This document shows positions 42,875 through 54,265 of a stretch of DNA of 64,000 nt, piece by piece. The DNA lies in NCBI GenBank assembly GCA_963580455.1, contig OY756965.1:22728902-22792901 (forward strand), read 5' to 3'. The notes beneath the pieces were generated by a model. It ran no database searches. It saw only the letters and a list, made by a program, of their open reading frames with translations, and was not told the origin of the DNA. The stretch comes from Euonymus europaeus. Taxonomy: Eukaryota; Streptophyta; Magnoliopsida; Celastrales; Celastraceae. The number at the start of each line of letters is the position of its first letter. Position 1 is the first letter of the stretch. The position numbers were made by a program, and so were the translations under genes.

Positions 42875-45800
42875 TTAGGGTTCATGGCTGTTTACACGGC
42901 TACGAAGTTCCAACATTTCTTGATGGTTTGGGTCAACAGAAAGAGCAGCTCTACAGGCTCTCAAGGCACCCATCACGTCGCCAATGTGCTCATGGAAAGC
43001 CGCTCGCAAGTGTAGGAGATGGAGGTCCGCTTCAAATGCAATTGCCCTTGATAGTTCTGCAATGGCTTCGTTCTCCTTGTGACTGTCCATTAACACTGCA
43101 AACAACAAAAGAATTTAATATGGTGAGATTATCGGATTTTAAGCGATCCTCATTAAGAAAAAAGCACATTCATACTCTCTATGTTAACCCGGGTTTTCAA
43201 TGACACCACATCATCAAAACTTGCCAACATTCTGCATCATCAAAACTGGAAATCCGCACATGAACACTCATTTCAACAGAGAAGATCAAGAATGCAGTTT
43301 CAAATCCATTGCTTAGTTCAGGGAGTAAACATGCAATATTACAAAGTTCCATCAGCTTCTAAGGCAGTAACTGGTGAAATAGTTCAAGGAGTAAACAAAA
43401 ACAGTGTTCCCAATTGGTACAATCGGCGGAATCCAAGTGAATCTTTCTCTGCAGCAACTGGCACATAAGAAACCCCAGATGGGATGGCTACTGTGGGAAG
43501 ACTTGGATTACTCCTTCCTCCACTTCAGAGATTTAAGACTAAACCTAAAACCTAGACTAAATCACATGCACCAATGTGTGAAAGTTCAATAGCCTAGTCT
43601 GTATGAATGCTTAATAAATTGAATTGGGAGAGCAAAAGATAATCTGACCTGCAGCTCGATATCTGTAAGGATATACACGTAGTGGATCTAATCGAGTGAC
43701 CATCTCCAAATCTGCCTTCGCAAGTTCACGATCACAGTACTCTGACCTCTTCTCATAAGCCGATGCATTGTTTCGTGCCTTTTCAATCAGTTTGGTCATT
43801 TCCTCATATGCAGCAGCCTTATCGTTCCTTAGGAAATGAACCCGAGCAAGGCCCTGGTGTGCGCGTGTGTGCCTGATATTAAGGGCGCTGATGTAGCAAT
43901 TGGCAGCCAAGTCCAACTTTCCACAATCAACGTAGACACTTCCAAGATTGTTAAGTGCCTGGCATACAAATTCAACTCAAACAATTAGGATACGCTGAGG
44001 CTGTTTTGTTCTGTTTTTTTTATCAGGCAATGCACGAAACATCATTGAACAAACAGAATTGGAGGAAACATAGTCCATACAGATTTATTAATCAAGATCA
44101 TTCAGCCTCCCCTACACCATGAATTGAAAAAGAAAAAAAAAATCATCCAGGGGAGCGAACTGAATCACAACTGATTTTTTTTTTCTTCCAGAAGAAATGA
44201 TCCAATCATACCTGACCTTTGCGCAGTCTGTCAGAAGGACACTTCAAGGCTTCTTCAAGCAATGAAACAACAGTTGAAGAACCAGATGGATCCTGGCTAG
44301 AATCAGCCAGGGCATAAGCTTTAAGAAAAAAAGCCTCAAAGGATCTCGTAATTTTGATAGATTCCTCCGCTTTCTTGAGCCCTTCTTCGCAATGGCCCGT
44401 ATCATACAAGATCCATCCCTCATAAACCAAACGCTCGTGTTCACTATATGCATGTTGCTGTGCTAATTGTAAACTTCTCATCGCTGCCTCAGGACAGTTC
44501 AACCTGTTTAAGAAAGCTGTGAGTTATTCCACGCCATTGAGTTAAATATATAGAAGAAAGAGTATAAGATTCCAAACACAAGGTTAAGAAAGTAGAAATA
44601 GAGAACTTTAAATTTAAAATGGGTGTTTTGAATGTTAGGAAGATTAAAAAAAATATTGTTTAAAAGTTGTTAGCAAAAAAAATATGATGGAAACTAATAT
44701 TTTTATATCTGAAATATTGCCAAGTCAAATTTGAAACTGATTTCGATGACTATGAGGCACACAAAGAATTGCATGTAATAAAATTGAGTTACATTTGTTT
44801 AATCACCAAAGAAATAGTCTAATAAAGACTGAATTACGCAGATGACGGATCTAAAAAAATGTAAATTTTGAACTTTTAAATCTAGGACAATGCAACACGA
44901 CATTAAAGGAATTTCAAATTCTAGAACATACCTAAGAAGAAGTAAAGACTGCCGGAAGTATAGAACTCCTTTTGCTGCATCAGACTCAAGCATCTGATAG
45001 ATCACTGAAAGAGAACCAATGTCATCAACTGAAGACCATCGATCATACAATTGCATCCAACAATCTGCCGTTGTCCAATTCTCAACATGCTCACGCACAA
45101 GAGTGCGAAGTTGGGATGCTGCCACACGCCCCTCAAACATCCTATAGTTTGGTGAGAGTGTCAGAATTGCCTGAACATCACAGAGGGCTGCTTTGTAGTC
45201 CTCAAGATATAAATAGAAACAAAACCGTAGCTCCAAGCATTCCAATGCAAGTTTAAACCCGAGAACCCGGTTGATTTCTGCCAGTGCTGCTTGAACATTT
45301 TCGCTTCTCATTAAAGAAGCAGCGCGATACATGTAGGGGTAAGTAAGAGTGGGGTCTAACTCAGTAGCTTTCTCGAGGTCTTTCCATTTTTTGTCACCTT
45401 CGCAATATAAGGACCTCTCTTGGAACATCCACCCTAGAGGGTTCACAGTTGAAATAACAGAGCTGAGCTTCTCATAAGCCCAAAGTTTTTTACCCTTAAT
45501 GTAACCCAGTCTCGCCAAGCCTGTGACAGAATATGTATGTCCTGCAGTTAAAGCAGCCTCGAATAATCTTTCTGCTTCATTGTACTCTTTCCTCAAGAGC
45601 CTTACACATCCCAATTGATGAAAAGCCAGCAGCCTCTGCTGGGTAGTTTCCGCTGACTCAACCAACCGTTCCAAGAAACAAGCTGTTTTCTCAGACTGAG
45701 GATCAAGGTTCATAGCTACTTCACTTAATAAACAATACAGTGAAAATGATGCTACGCCAACCATTACCGATCTTTGTACTCGATTAGCACGGCTAAATAT

Positions 45801-46881
45801 CTCCACCACTCGATCATCATTCAAACAATCAGGCAATTCATGCAAAAAAACTTGCAAGCATGATGCAGCAATGACAGGAGCATTCTCTTCAATACCATAT
45901 TCCATGATTTCAATAGCATCTTCTCTAGAGGAAATCAAAGAAGCGAGTTTCCTATCACATGCATCCTTTAGCCTCTCACAACAAAACTTATTTGCAAATA
46001 CCAATATTTCCATCAAAAGAGTCGGATGGACATCACTCAAACTGCCAGTCATGCTGAACTCACTTATTGCCCTGAAGCCTGAAGCAGAAATGTTGTTCTC
46101 AGAAAAATCTATATCATCCTTAAGTGATTCTGAGAAACAGCCATAAAACATGGCATGAAAAGGGGCTGAAAGACGAGCAATTTTCTGCCTATCGCAAATC
46201 ACTTTCTCGTTCCCAATTTGAAAAAGCACATTCCTTGACATTGGACTCTTCTCCATCACAGCATTCTCGTGGTTACCCTTACTTATATCAACACGAAGTT
46301 GGGAAGTAATATCTACCGGCCCAAACTCTTGGGCACATTTCCCACAAGTAGCCAGCAAGTCAGCAATGAGCTCTTCCCCTTGCTTCTCATACTTTAACCA
46401 TGCCCCAAATATAAGCCTCTCATGTACAGTGCTAGCCTTCTGCCAAGCTGATCGGAGGCTTCTCCGCATCAGTTTAACTTCCCCAAGACCCTTGAACACT
46501 TGAAATTGCAATAAATAAAGATTTGACCCCTCCACAGAAGAACATGACTCAAGTTCTTCATGAATTTGAGCTAAAATGTCAACATAATCTATAGGCTTAA
46601 AGAATGGTTGCACAGGTGGATCAGGGACCTTGATAAGTGATTCTCTGCAACAATAATAAAAGAAAACAAAAAAATGTTTCAACAAATCTCAATCCCATTA
46701 AGGATAAATAAAATTAGCTGTTGAAACCAAACAAAAGAGAGAAAACTTACATGGATGAAGAAGAAGAGAACTGCGATGATTCTTTCCAAAGCTTCTCTCT
46801 TTCAACTTGGAGCCAGGACTGTGGATTAAAAGCACTGAGTTGTGATTCTTTACAGGACTCGGAAACAAATAAAGTCCTCAT
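42875..46881 (-). CDS. EOL1: ETO1-like protein (BTB + TPR), substrate adaptor for ACC synthase
   Basis: Five exons (46881-46751, 46644-44932, 44503-44212, 43958-43649, 43095-42875) give 888 residues, the length recalled for Arabidopsis EOL1 and shorter than ETO1. The start MRTLFVSESCKESQLSAFNP is typical. A BTB domain lies near residues 190-290 (NVLFQIGNEKVICDRQKIAR). TPR repeats fill the C-terminal half (for example ALNNLGSVYVDCGKLDLAA and LIEKARNNASAYEKRSEYC). ETO1/EOL proteins link type-2 ACC synthases to CUL3 ubiquitin ligases and so limit ethylene production; this is established for the family and inferred here. All splice sites are GT-AG. The leader upstream of 46881 appears long. Confidence 0.94.
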
Positions 46882-47702
46882 GGGGTATAAGAGATGAAAC
46901 TATTCCCAGATCTCCACAACAGCCAGATGCGGGTCTGTCCTCTCTCTTTAAAACTCAAAATAGAACAAAATTCGGGAACAGAAAGGAAAACGCAAAAGTT
47001 GATAGGTCCCTGTGAGCACAAAATTACTAGCCCTGGCTGAAAGATCTTTCAAGTCCCAACCCATAAAACAACAAAACAAACTCTGTAATGATAATTTAAA
47101 ATAAACTAGTGAGAAACCAAAAATGACAACAGAATTGTTCCACTCGGTAAGTTATAGACAGAATGTAAAAATACACAAAAAGAGAAAACGAAGAAAAATT
47201 TTGCAGGCTTGTTCCCACGCAATCAAATACAATTCGAACTATGCATGTTTTTCACTATTTTCAGTATTGTAGAATCAGATTTCTTTAAACCTAATTTACA
47301 GGAGGTACCCCACGTAAAAAACAATAAAACCGAAAAATACCAAACACCCACCAACTCTTTGCGTAAGACCCTCCGAAAGGGTAACTAAACCAACATTCAA
47401 ACTGACCCAATTGAGAGAGGAGATACCCAGCTCAACTGTCGCTTTGAATCCGAATAGAGGCTAAATCACAGATTACGAGCAGAGGCATGAGATCGAAGCG
47501 AAGTACTAGAATCCGAAGTGAATTTTCAGAATTCGGCTTTTATTGTTTTTTGGTCATCTTTTGTTTGGTAAAAGGGAAAGTTTTTTCCTTTAATTTCTAG
47601 CTTTCCTTCCGTTGAACTGTTGAAAAAGAGAGTGCACTGTTTTCCGGAAGTCCAAAATCTGCACAAATCTTAACGAAGGAAGTGGAGATCGTGCATTTAC
47701 CT
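46882..47702. other. EOL1 leader and promoter
   Basis: On the minus strand, roughly 46882-47540 reads as a 5' leader, possibly with an intron. No other gene is supported. The right end reaches the small inverted-repeat element at 47703. Confidence 0.4.
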
Positions 47703-47820
47703 CGTTTAAAGCAATAGTTATTTAGAGTATAAGCTTATATTATGTCCCATACTCTCAGACACTCTTCGCTTTTATATTTTACGAGAGTTTATACTCTATT
47801 AACATATTCAAATTTAAACG
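47703..47820. mobile_element. 118-bp MITE, copy A
   Basis: Perfect 8-bp terminal inverted repeats, CGTTTAAA (47703-47710) and TTTAAACG (47813-47820), bound a non-coding unit. Its reverse complement aligns over most of its length with 48067-48180 (shared AGAGTATAA, AGAGTGTCTGAGAGTATG). The two are copies of one small family inserted in opposite orientation 250 bp apart. No transposase is encoded. Confidence 0.6.
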
Positions 47821-48013
47821 GACCTTTAGTATTGTCTTTTCTTCACGAGAGGTAAGTTTTATTGAAAGAAAAGAGAATTCAACATGATGGGTCTAAACTC
47901 TGAACCCTTAGGACCGTATATTTTGCATCTGTAAAATACTTGAGAGAATGCGGCCCATTCATGGGGGACTCCGCAGCCCATTTTGCTTTGATACAGGTAT
48001 GTGTAATTTCTAA

Positions 48014-48539
48014 GAGCATCACAACGGTAGATAGTTTCATTCTTAGTAAAATTTAAATTAATCATCTGTTTGGATGAGAACATGTGTCATAGAGTATAAG
48101 TTATCGTAAAACGTAAAACCTGAGAGTGTCTGAGAGTATGAGTGACAGAGTATAAACTAACGTATACTCTTATCCAAACAAGTTGAAGTCTCACATTTAT
48201 TATACAAAAAATCAAGTTACATATTCATTTATATTAATAAAATATATCTCTCAATACAGTCACATCAACACAAATCAAGCATCTATACTTTTATTACTCC
48301 ATCTCATTTAACAAAATTATATTAAAATCAATATTAAATCTCAAATTCTTTTTATAAAAAATTAATTATCCACATCTTCTAATATAATAACATCAGCAAA
48401 ACAGATCTTCTAATAACCACATTAATAAAATTACATTAATAAAAACACATATTCTTATATATTATCTCATTCCTAACAAAAATTCACTTTTCTCATACAT
48501 TATCTCATTCCAAACAAAAATTCACTATTGTAGGTGCTT
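48014..48539. mobile_element. Harbinger-type MITE with a second MITE nested inside
   Basis: The ends are GAGCATCACAACGGT on the left and, inverted, a diverged copy (AAGCACCTACAATAGTG). GAGCATC-type ends and a TAA target duplication (48011-48013 and 48540-48542) are typical of PIF/Harbinger Tourist-like MITEs. Inside it, 48067-48180 is a 114-bp element with TGTTTGGATGAGA/TCTTATCCAAACA ends, copy B of the family at 47703-47820. A 27-bp near-identical sequence (TTGCTTTGATAC...GTAATTT) lies on both sides of the whole unit at about 47983-48009 and 48563-48590. No coding capacity was found. Confidence 0.6.
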
Positions 48540-48542
48540 TAA

Positions 48543-50344
48543 TATTTCGGCTCTTACGATTGTTGCTTTGATACGGGTAGCTGTAATTTATGATTTCAAA
48601 CTTCTTTTTGTTACTTTCAGTTGACATTATGGACCATTCTTTTCTGATGTTGGTTTTCTTTACCATGCATGGCTGCAAGTGCTCTTCCCTTTGACAAGGC
48701 CGTCCAATGTCCATTATGATACTCGGGTGCTCGACATCAATTATATTCTGTGGATGCATCATCTATGACATAGACAACTTGATCAGCAGTATACATATGA
48801 TAAATACACCTGGCCTGCGATATAGTCGTATCTGGATATCAATGATCTACAGAGCTGTTGATGCTTGAGATTGTTGCTATGCTTCCCTTTCTTTGGTTTA
48901 GCACGATTTCCCCTACTCAACAAGCAAACCTTGTTAATACTTGTTTACAAATCTTCGGAGAAAAGATGAAGAGTGCGGTATGAAATCAGTCACGTATGCT
49001 GTCCAGTATGGCCAAAAAAATTTACACCTACAATTAGCGGAAAGGCTCAGTCTCTGCCTAACCACCTTGATTGCAGCCCAATAGTAGCAGGTCTTCAGAT
49101 TTTAGTTCTGTTCTCTTTCTCTGATTAACAACCGAGAGAAGCCTAGACACTCCATGTGTTCCAGATATCATGTTCTTTCTGGTTCCTGAACTCAAATTAT
49201 ATGATGCCACGATTTACTGTCTTCAGTCCGAAGCAACCGAACTCCTCTCGTGTCTTTGTACACCTCCAACACCACATCTGCATTTAAAAAATACATGTTA
49301 TATCTGATGTGGATAACATTGTCTTCCTGTTGCGATGACTCAAAGTAACATCGTAATGTGGATTGAAAGTATTTCTCTCTTTAACCATTACTTTATATGC
49401 TTGATAGAATCAAAACTTGTGTACAGGAGAAACGGAAAGTTTTGACAAAAACTTACTCCTTTTCTTCTTAGTGACAGTACGGTTCCTGCACCATGTTTGC
49501 TCTTCATCTTTACCATTACCAGTAAACAATATATGAATATGCGCTAAGAGGAATGAAAGTAAGGTGTGTAAAGATGGATGATCCAAATGCTCCGCAGACT
49601 AAGCAACCGATAAAACTCGCAGGGATCTCAATGAATGGAAGTCATCATATATCAATACTACTTTTATGGCAGACCCATTCCTGTAGGAAGATGCAGTGCA
49701 GATGGAGAATTGAGTCGACCAAAATTTTCTCACTCTTTAGTGGTTTTTTTTTGGGGGGGGGGGGGGAGTGGGTAGGGGGGAGGATACAGCATAAAATTTG
49801 GGAAGCTAGATCCCTCTAGTTTGATGATCAGTCGAGAGTTTTTGCAGGAACACCTTTTTGGGGTTGGGTGGGGGGGAGATACAGCATAAAATTTGGGCTA
49901 GTTTCTAAATATTTACATCTTAAACCTAAGCTAGATCCCTCTAGTTTGATGATCAGTCGAGAGTTTTTGGGGGAACACCTTATGTAGAATCTTAATTAAA
50001 AAACCCTACAATGACTCAAGTCTAAGCAGCAAGGTCTCACCTAAACACGATGAAGAAAATCCACAAATCTAAGAGAAAAAATGGGCTCTGTACATCCTTC
50101 CCAGTGAATGGAATTTGTAGCACCAAAAGGGTCCTATTCCGCTCTCAATATTCTATTTCAAAATTCAAATATAAATTAAGGATATTCCATATTATTCCCA
50201 AGGCAAAAGACAAGAAATAAATAACAAAAAACTGATTAAACAGAATATGAACAGAAAAAAAGGATTTAAAAATCTACTCAAGAACAAATTTCAGAATTTC
50301 AGTTGAAGCTTACCCAAATATGCCTCCAGAATCTCAAAAAACCA
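48543..50344. other. gene-poor interval with duplicated G-tracts
   Basis: No gene supported. The frames present are short and without resemblance to known families. The right end should contain the 3' UTR of the oxygenase-like gene. The main structure is the G-rich duplication listed separately. Confidence 0.4.
49746..49981. repeat. tandem duplication with G-quadruplex-type tracts
   Basis: Two units (about 49746-49854 and 49855-49981) share a G-tract, GATACAGCATAAAATTTGGG, a segment containing CTAGTTTGATGATCAGTCG, and a GAACACCTT end. Unit 2 has an extra 30 bases (49900-49929). The first G-tract is a run of 14 G followed by GGG and six G with 2-3 base spacers. The second is GGGG, GGG, then seven G. 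Both fit the four-run pattern for G-quadruplexes on the plus strand. Confidence 0.85.
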
Positions 50345-51937
50345 CTATCTCTTGGATTGTAAACCTGTGCCACCATAGTACTGCTTGGTAGTTTCACGAG
50401 AGAATTCAGCAAATGTCATCCCATCTTTCAACCGAGAAGTAAGTAGTGGAATCATTTTAGAAATTTCTTGCGCTAGAAGGACATCCTTATCAGGATGGTC
50501 TCCCTGGTTATGTAACCGATCACTTAATTGGCAGTGTTCAATAGGATAATCTGAGATGAAGAAAGTTTTGCTCCATGCAGGCTGGAGGAACACTACAAAA
50601 GTTTCTCTACTCACATTCTCCGACTTTGATGGTCTGCATACGCAATGGAGTGCTGAACGAAGCTTCCCTTTTGATATGATATCAGCTGATTCTCCAACTT
50701 GGATGATAAAACTCTTGGGATGAGTCTTCACCATGAGGACGTTATTCTTGTCAGGGTTAAAAATTTGCAAATATGTATGCCCACTTGGGGAAGAACACTC
50801 TCGACTACAAGCCATCGAAGATTCATTATCATCATGTAATATAAACATGGGATCTGTCAAGACAGTGAAAATGCCATAGTCATAATGCCACTGCTGCCAA
50901 AGATTAGATAGATTATCACAATCCCTAATTTCAGAGTCTTCTTCACCATGGTTCCTTCTACGATTAGCCTGTTTTTTAGTGGATCCTTGTCTTCTTCTGT
51001 CAGCTTGTTTTAAATTAATGCTATCTAGAGTTGAATGATAATGTATAAGTCGGCACTTTGCCGTCCCTGAATCCAGCAGGCTCTGCTCGAGTTCGTGTCC
51101 ACCAATGGCCTTATCGCACGCTCTAGCAAGGCAAAGCCCCAGCTCCATGATACAAGACCCAAGCTCCTTGAAAGTGTTGCCAAGATTGCTAAAGCCATCA
51201 TCATCTTGACGTTCTCTCAAATTGTCCACAATATCCAAACTATCATGGACGGTGCTCAAACAGGGATCTGCTTCTTTAGCCGGTGTACTTTGAGTTGATT
51301 CCAGAGCTTCAGCGTATCTAAGTTGCATTGCAAAAGAAGACACCTTTCTGTCCGGATTCTTCAAAGGAATATCGCTCCCCAAGTTGTGCTTCTGAAATTT
51401 GTAATTGTTACAACTATGCATGTCTTGGATGAAATAAATGCTTATTCAGTGATTGGATTCAGAGAGAATGAGGATAATATAATACGAAAGTTTTATCTCT
51501 GAATGTGTTGTACAGGCAAGGAGCTAAAATTCCAATTAACATAAAATTGAAAGAAGAAACAGTCTTAGGATGCAAACGGAGCTTCGCATAGAATCATTTC
51601 AATGGAGGAAGAGGATAAATTCAGAGGAGGTCAAAATTAAAATTATTACCTTGAGAATACGTTTGCGGTCTTCGAAGTCTAGCAGCGCCAGCTTGCGAGC
51701 CAGTGGGAGGAGCTTCCTGCGAAGACAAGAGGCACTGGGAAAGCCAGTTACAGACAGAAGACCGGGGCCTCCGCGGCCTAGGGTTTCCATCATGGCGCTT
51801 CTCATTGCTTCCACCCTCTCCAGCTCCTCCGGCAGTGTTGAAGACGTTACCGAAGTTGCAGCTAACAGCATCAAATCTGAGTATCGGAGTTCATAAAGTT
51901 CAAGGATTTCGGTTTCAGTTTCTTCCATCTCCCTCAC
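50345..51937 (-). CDS. 2OG-Fe(II) oxygenase-like protein
   Basis: Two exons (51937-51650 and 51391-50345) give 444 residues, or 441 if the second ATG is used. The double-stranded beta-helix motifs of isopenicillin-N-synthase-like dioxygenases are present: H265-x-D267 in WHYDYGIFTVLT, H345 in RSALHCVCRP, and R349-P-S351 as the RxS 2-oxoglutarate site. The iron and co-substrate ligands therefore look complete, although the rest differs much from plant hormone-type 2OG oxygenases. The region before the catalytic core holds a basic stretch (DRRRQGSTKKQANRRR). Uncharacterised plant proteins of this type exist (for example, as I recall, At3g63290). Substrate unknown. No signal peptide is evident. 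Confidence 0.85.
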
Positions 51938-53589
51938 TCTTACTCCCCTTCGATTCCCGTCGTCTGCCGATCCACCAGTTCGCGTTTACGATGTGGAGGT
52001 TTTGGGCCTTACAGTCCTCCACAATGAGCTTTCTTCTTGGGCCAAGGCTCAAGTAGAAAGATAGTGGGCTTAGTATTTACTATTTAGAAATTAGAAGAAT
52101 GTAATAGTGGGCCTAAAGGCCATTCAATGAGTAGTTATACTGGGCCTAAACCCTGAGGCCTGAATAATTAAAAATAACCACTTTTTTTTACCTTATCCAT
52201 TTCCTCTCCCTCAGCCTTTTTTTAATAATAAAACATCATCTTGTATCGTGCCGTTTTAAACACCAAAATAATTAAGGCCGATCCTGATTACACTTTTCAT
52301 TGTAGCCAGGTCACTCTGGTTTTTTAATCAGTAGACATCATCAAATAGATTTGAATAAATCTGAATGGAGTCATTCATGACTATGAATCATATACTTCCA
52401 CCACAAATTCAACTCTACTTGTCTTGTCCACTATCTTTTGAATAAAAGTTTCTGATAAGATACTGCATCCATATATTGTTGCTCCATTCACCACACGCCA
52501 TGTGGTCTTCTAATACTTCCTCTCTTCTATTTCTTTGTTGTAGAAAAAGTGACATTGTGGAATATGAATAAGGCCAATATAATTTGACGGTGTAGAATTA
52601 TATGGCACACCTTCTAAGTCGTTGGATGCAATTTTAAGACTGGTAAATTGTAGATCCCCATATTCGGGTGATTGACACTTTAAATATTTCCAATTGAAAA
52701 AATAAAACAAATAAAATAATTTATACGTGGAAGATAATTAATTGGTTGATTGATTTATTTATTTATTTTATAAACAGGCTTAACCTCGTAAATATATTAA
52801 TAGCCCTCGCCAATGATAGAGGAATATCAATGTACAAAATGACCTTCAAGAAGAAGACAAGCGAGAGAGAAAAATCAGCTATTGCTTTACTTTCTCTCAG
52901 CATGTGTCTTATGGTTACTACTAATAATTGCATTATTGCCATGTCAATAGCATTCCTGAATTGGTTTATTGAGATTGAAGTCAAGGAAAGATGAAGATTG
53001 CGATAATCTTTGTTATTAATATAATGGAAGGAATCGTCTCCAAATAGAACAAGTTATACAAAAAATTTCCATATCGTATTAGCACAAACTTTGTCATTAA
53101 TGGATTTGGATTAGATGCTTGATATGATAGTAAAATTATGCAGATAAGATCCAGCCGAATGTCAATGCTTTGGTCCAAAATACAAGCAATGACTCATACA
53201 TACCCAGTAAATCAGTATTTTAGCAAAATAAGCTTATGTGTAAATTGGATAAAGCCAAATGCATTTCAAGTTTGGGAGTTAAGTGCGTTCCAAATTGAGT
53301 GCTTTGAAAGATGGCATATTCCAAATCGAGAGCTTGTATCTCACTTTTGTACGCATGAATCTAATGATTCGAATTTAGGCTCGCGTCAACTATTTAAATA
53401 TTTGTTTTAATGTCATTTTTAATTATCAATAAAATAAATTATAAGCTTAATTTTGTGATTAACAAATACCAATAAACAATTTTGTGTATGGGCTCACACA
53501 TAATTTTAGATTAACTTTATGATGGTGCTTATGTTCTTTTGCTTCAAATAAAATACTTGTAAGATCAAACAACAATGAGCGCTCAGTTT
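51938..53589. other. intergenic between divergent genes
   Basis: The first 150 bases are the promoter and leader of the oxygenase-like gene, with GGGCC/GGGCT motifs near 52000-52150. The rest is AT-rich and shows only short, unsupported frames. Confidence 0.4.
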
Positions 53590-53606
53590 AAGTTAGCGGT
53601 GTTGCC

Positions 53607-53836
53607 GCCCCCAGGGCATATGGCTCAGCGGCACCCAATGGGGTCTTCGGTTTGGTTAGTACGGTGGAGTCCCGAGTTCGAAGCGTGCCTTTGGCGCAGT
53701 TTCGGTCATTCTTGGTTGATTTATCGGAACGCACCCAGCGGTCCCTGTCGTTGTGTCGCATAACCTGCGACTTACATTCTACCGACATCCCGAGGGCACG
53801 GGTCGGTAGACAGACCCTTTAGTCCTGCCCCAACCA
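53607..53836 (+). mobile_element. tRNA-derived SINE with 17-bp target duplication
   Basis: AAGTTAGCGGTGTTGCC occurs at 53590-53606 and again, identical, at 53837-53853. Between them a 230-bp GC-rich unit starts with a tRNA-like polymerase III promoter: box A TGGCTCAGCGG (53621-53631) and box B GTTCGAAGC (53676-53684), 44 bases apart. Neither strand has coding capacity. This is the structure of a plant SINE. The end lacks a clear poly(A) tail, finishing CTGCCCCAACCA, so the family may use another 3' end recognised by its LINE partner. The perfect duplication points to a young insertion. Confidence 0.85.
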
Positions 53837-53853
53837 AAGTTAGCGGTGTTGCC

Positions 53854-54265
53854 AGCTAAAAAATTGCAGGACATTTTAACGTCGTTTAACTTGCTAAGGT
53901 TTTGTGTGAAAAACTCACCAGACGCAAGAATACGAGGGTGTAAAAATTTGGGACTCACCGGGAGAAGGGAGTAGTGCACGAAATTTATATATATATATAT
54001 AGAAAGATAGATCGAGCAAATTTTTTTTTTCTTTTTAATTCGTCGATGCCCCAAAATAAAGTGGGGGTTTTCTGTAATAATTTAAACATTTTGGGCTAAA
54101 ATTGCTATACTTTGTTCCTTTGAGCTCCCTGTAAATATAGAACCCGCGGAAGTGGCAATTCCTGGTACCGTGCTTCTGTCCAATCCACGCACTCTTGCGA
54201 ATATAGCTCTAGCCCGGACAAAATCGGCGGTGGATTTGTACCGTACCGGATAAGAGACATCTTCC
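53854..54265. other. promoter and leader of the HMT gene
   Basis: Holds an AT-dinucleotide run (about 53988-54000) and the probable 5' leader of the methyltransferase. No separate gene. Confidence 0.4.

Noticed and set aside
51570..52056. Plus-strand frames of 108-117 codons
   Set aside because: Antisense shadows of exon 1 of the oxygenase-like gene.
53607..53836. A functional tRNA gene
   Set aside because: Boxes A and B are present, but no cloverleaf with acceptor stem can be drawn, and the unit is a 230-bp insertion with target duplications.
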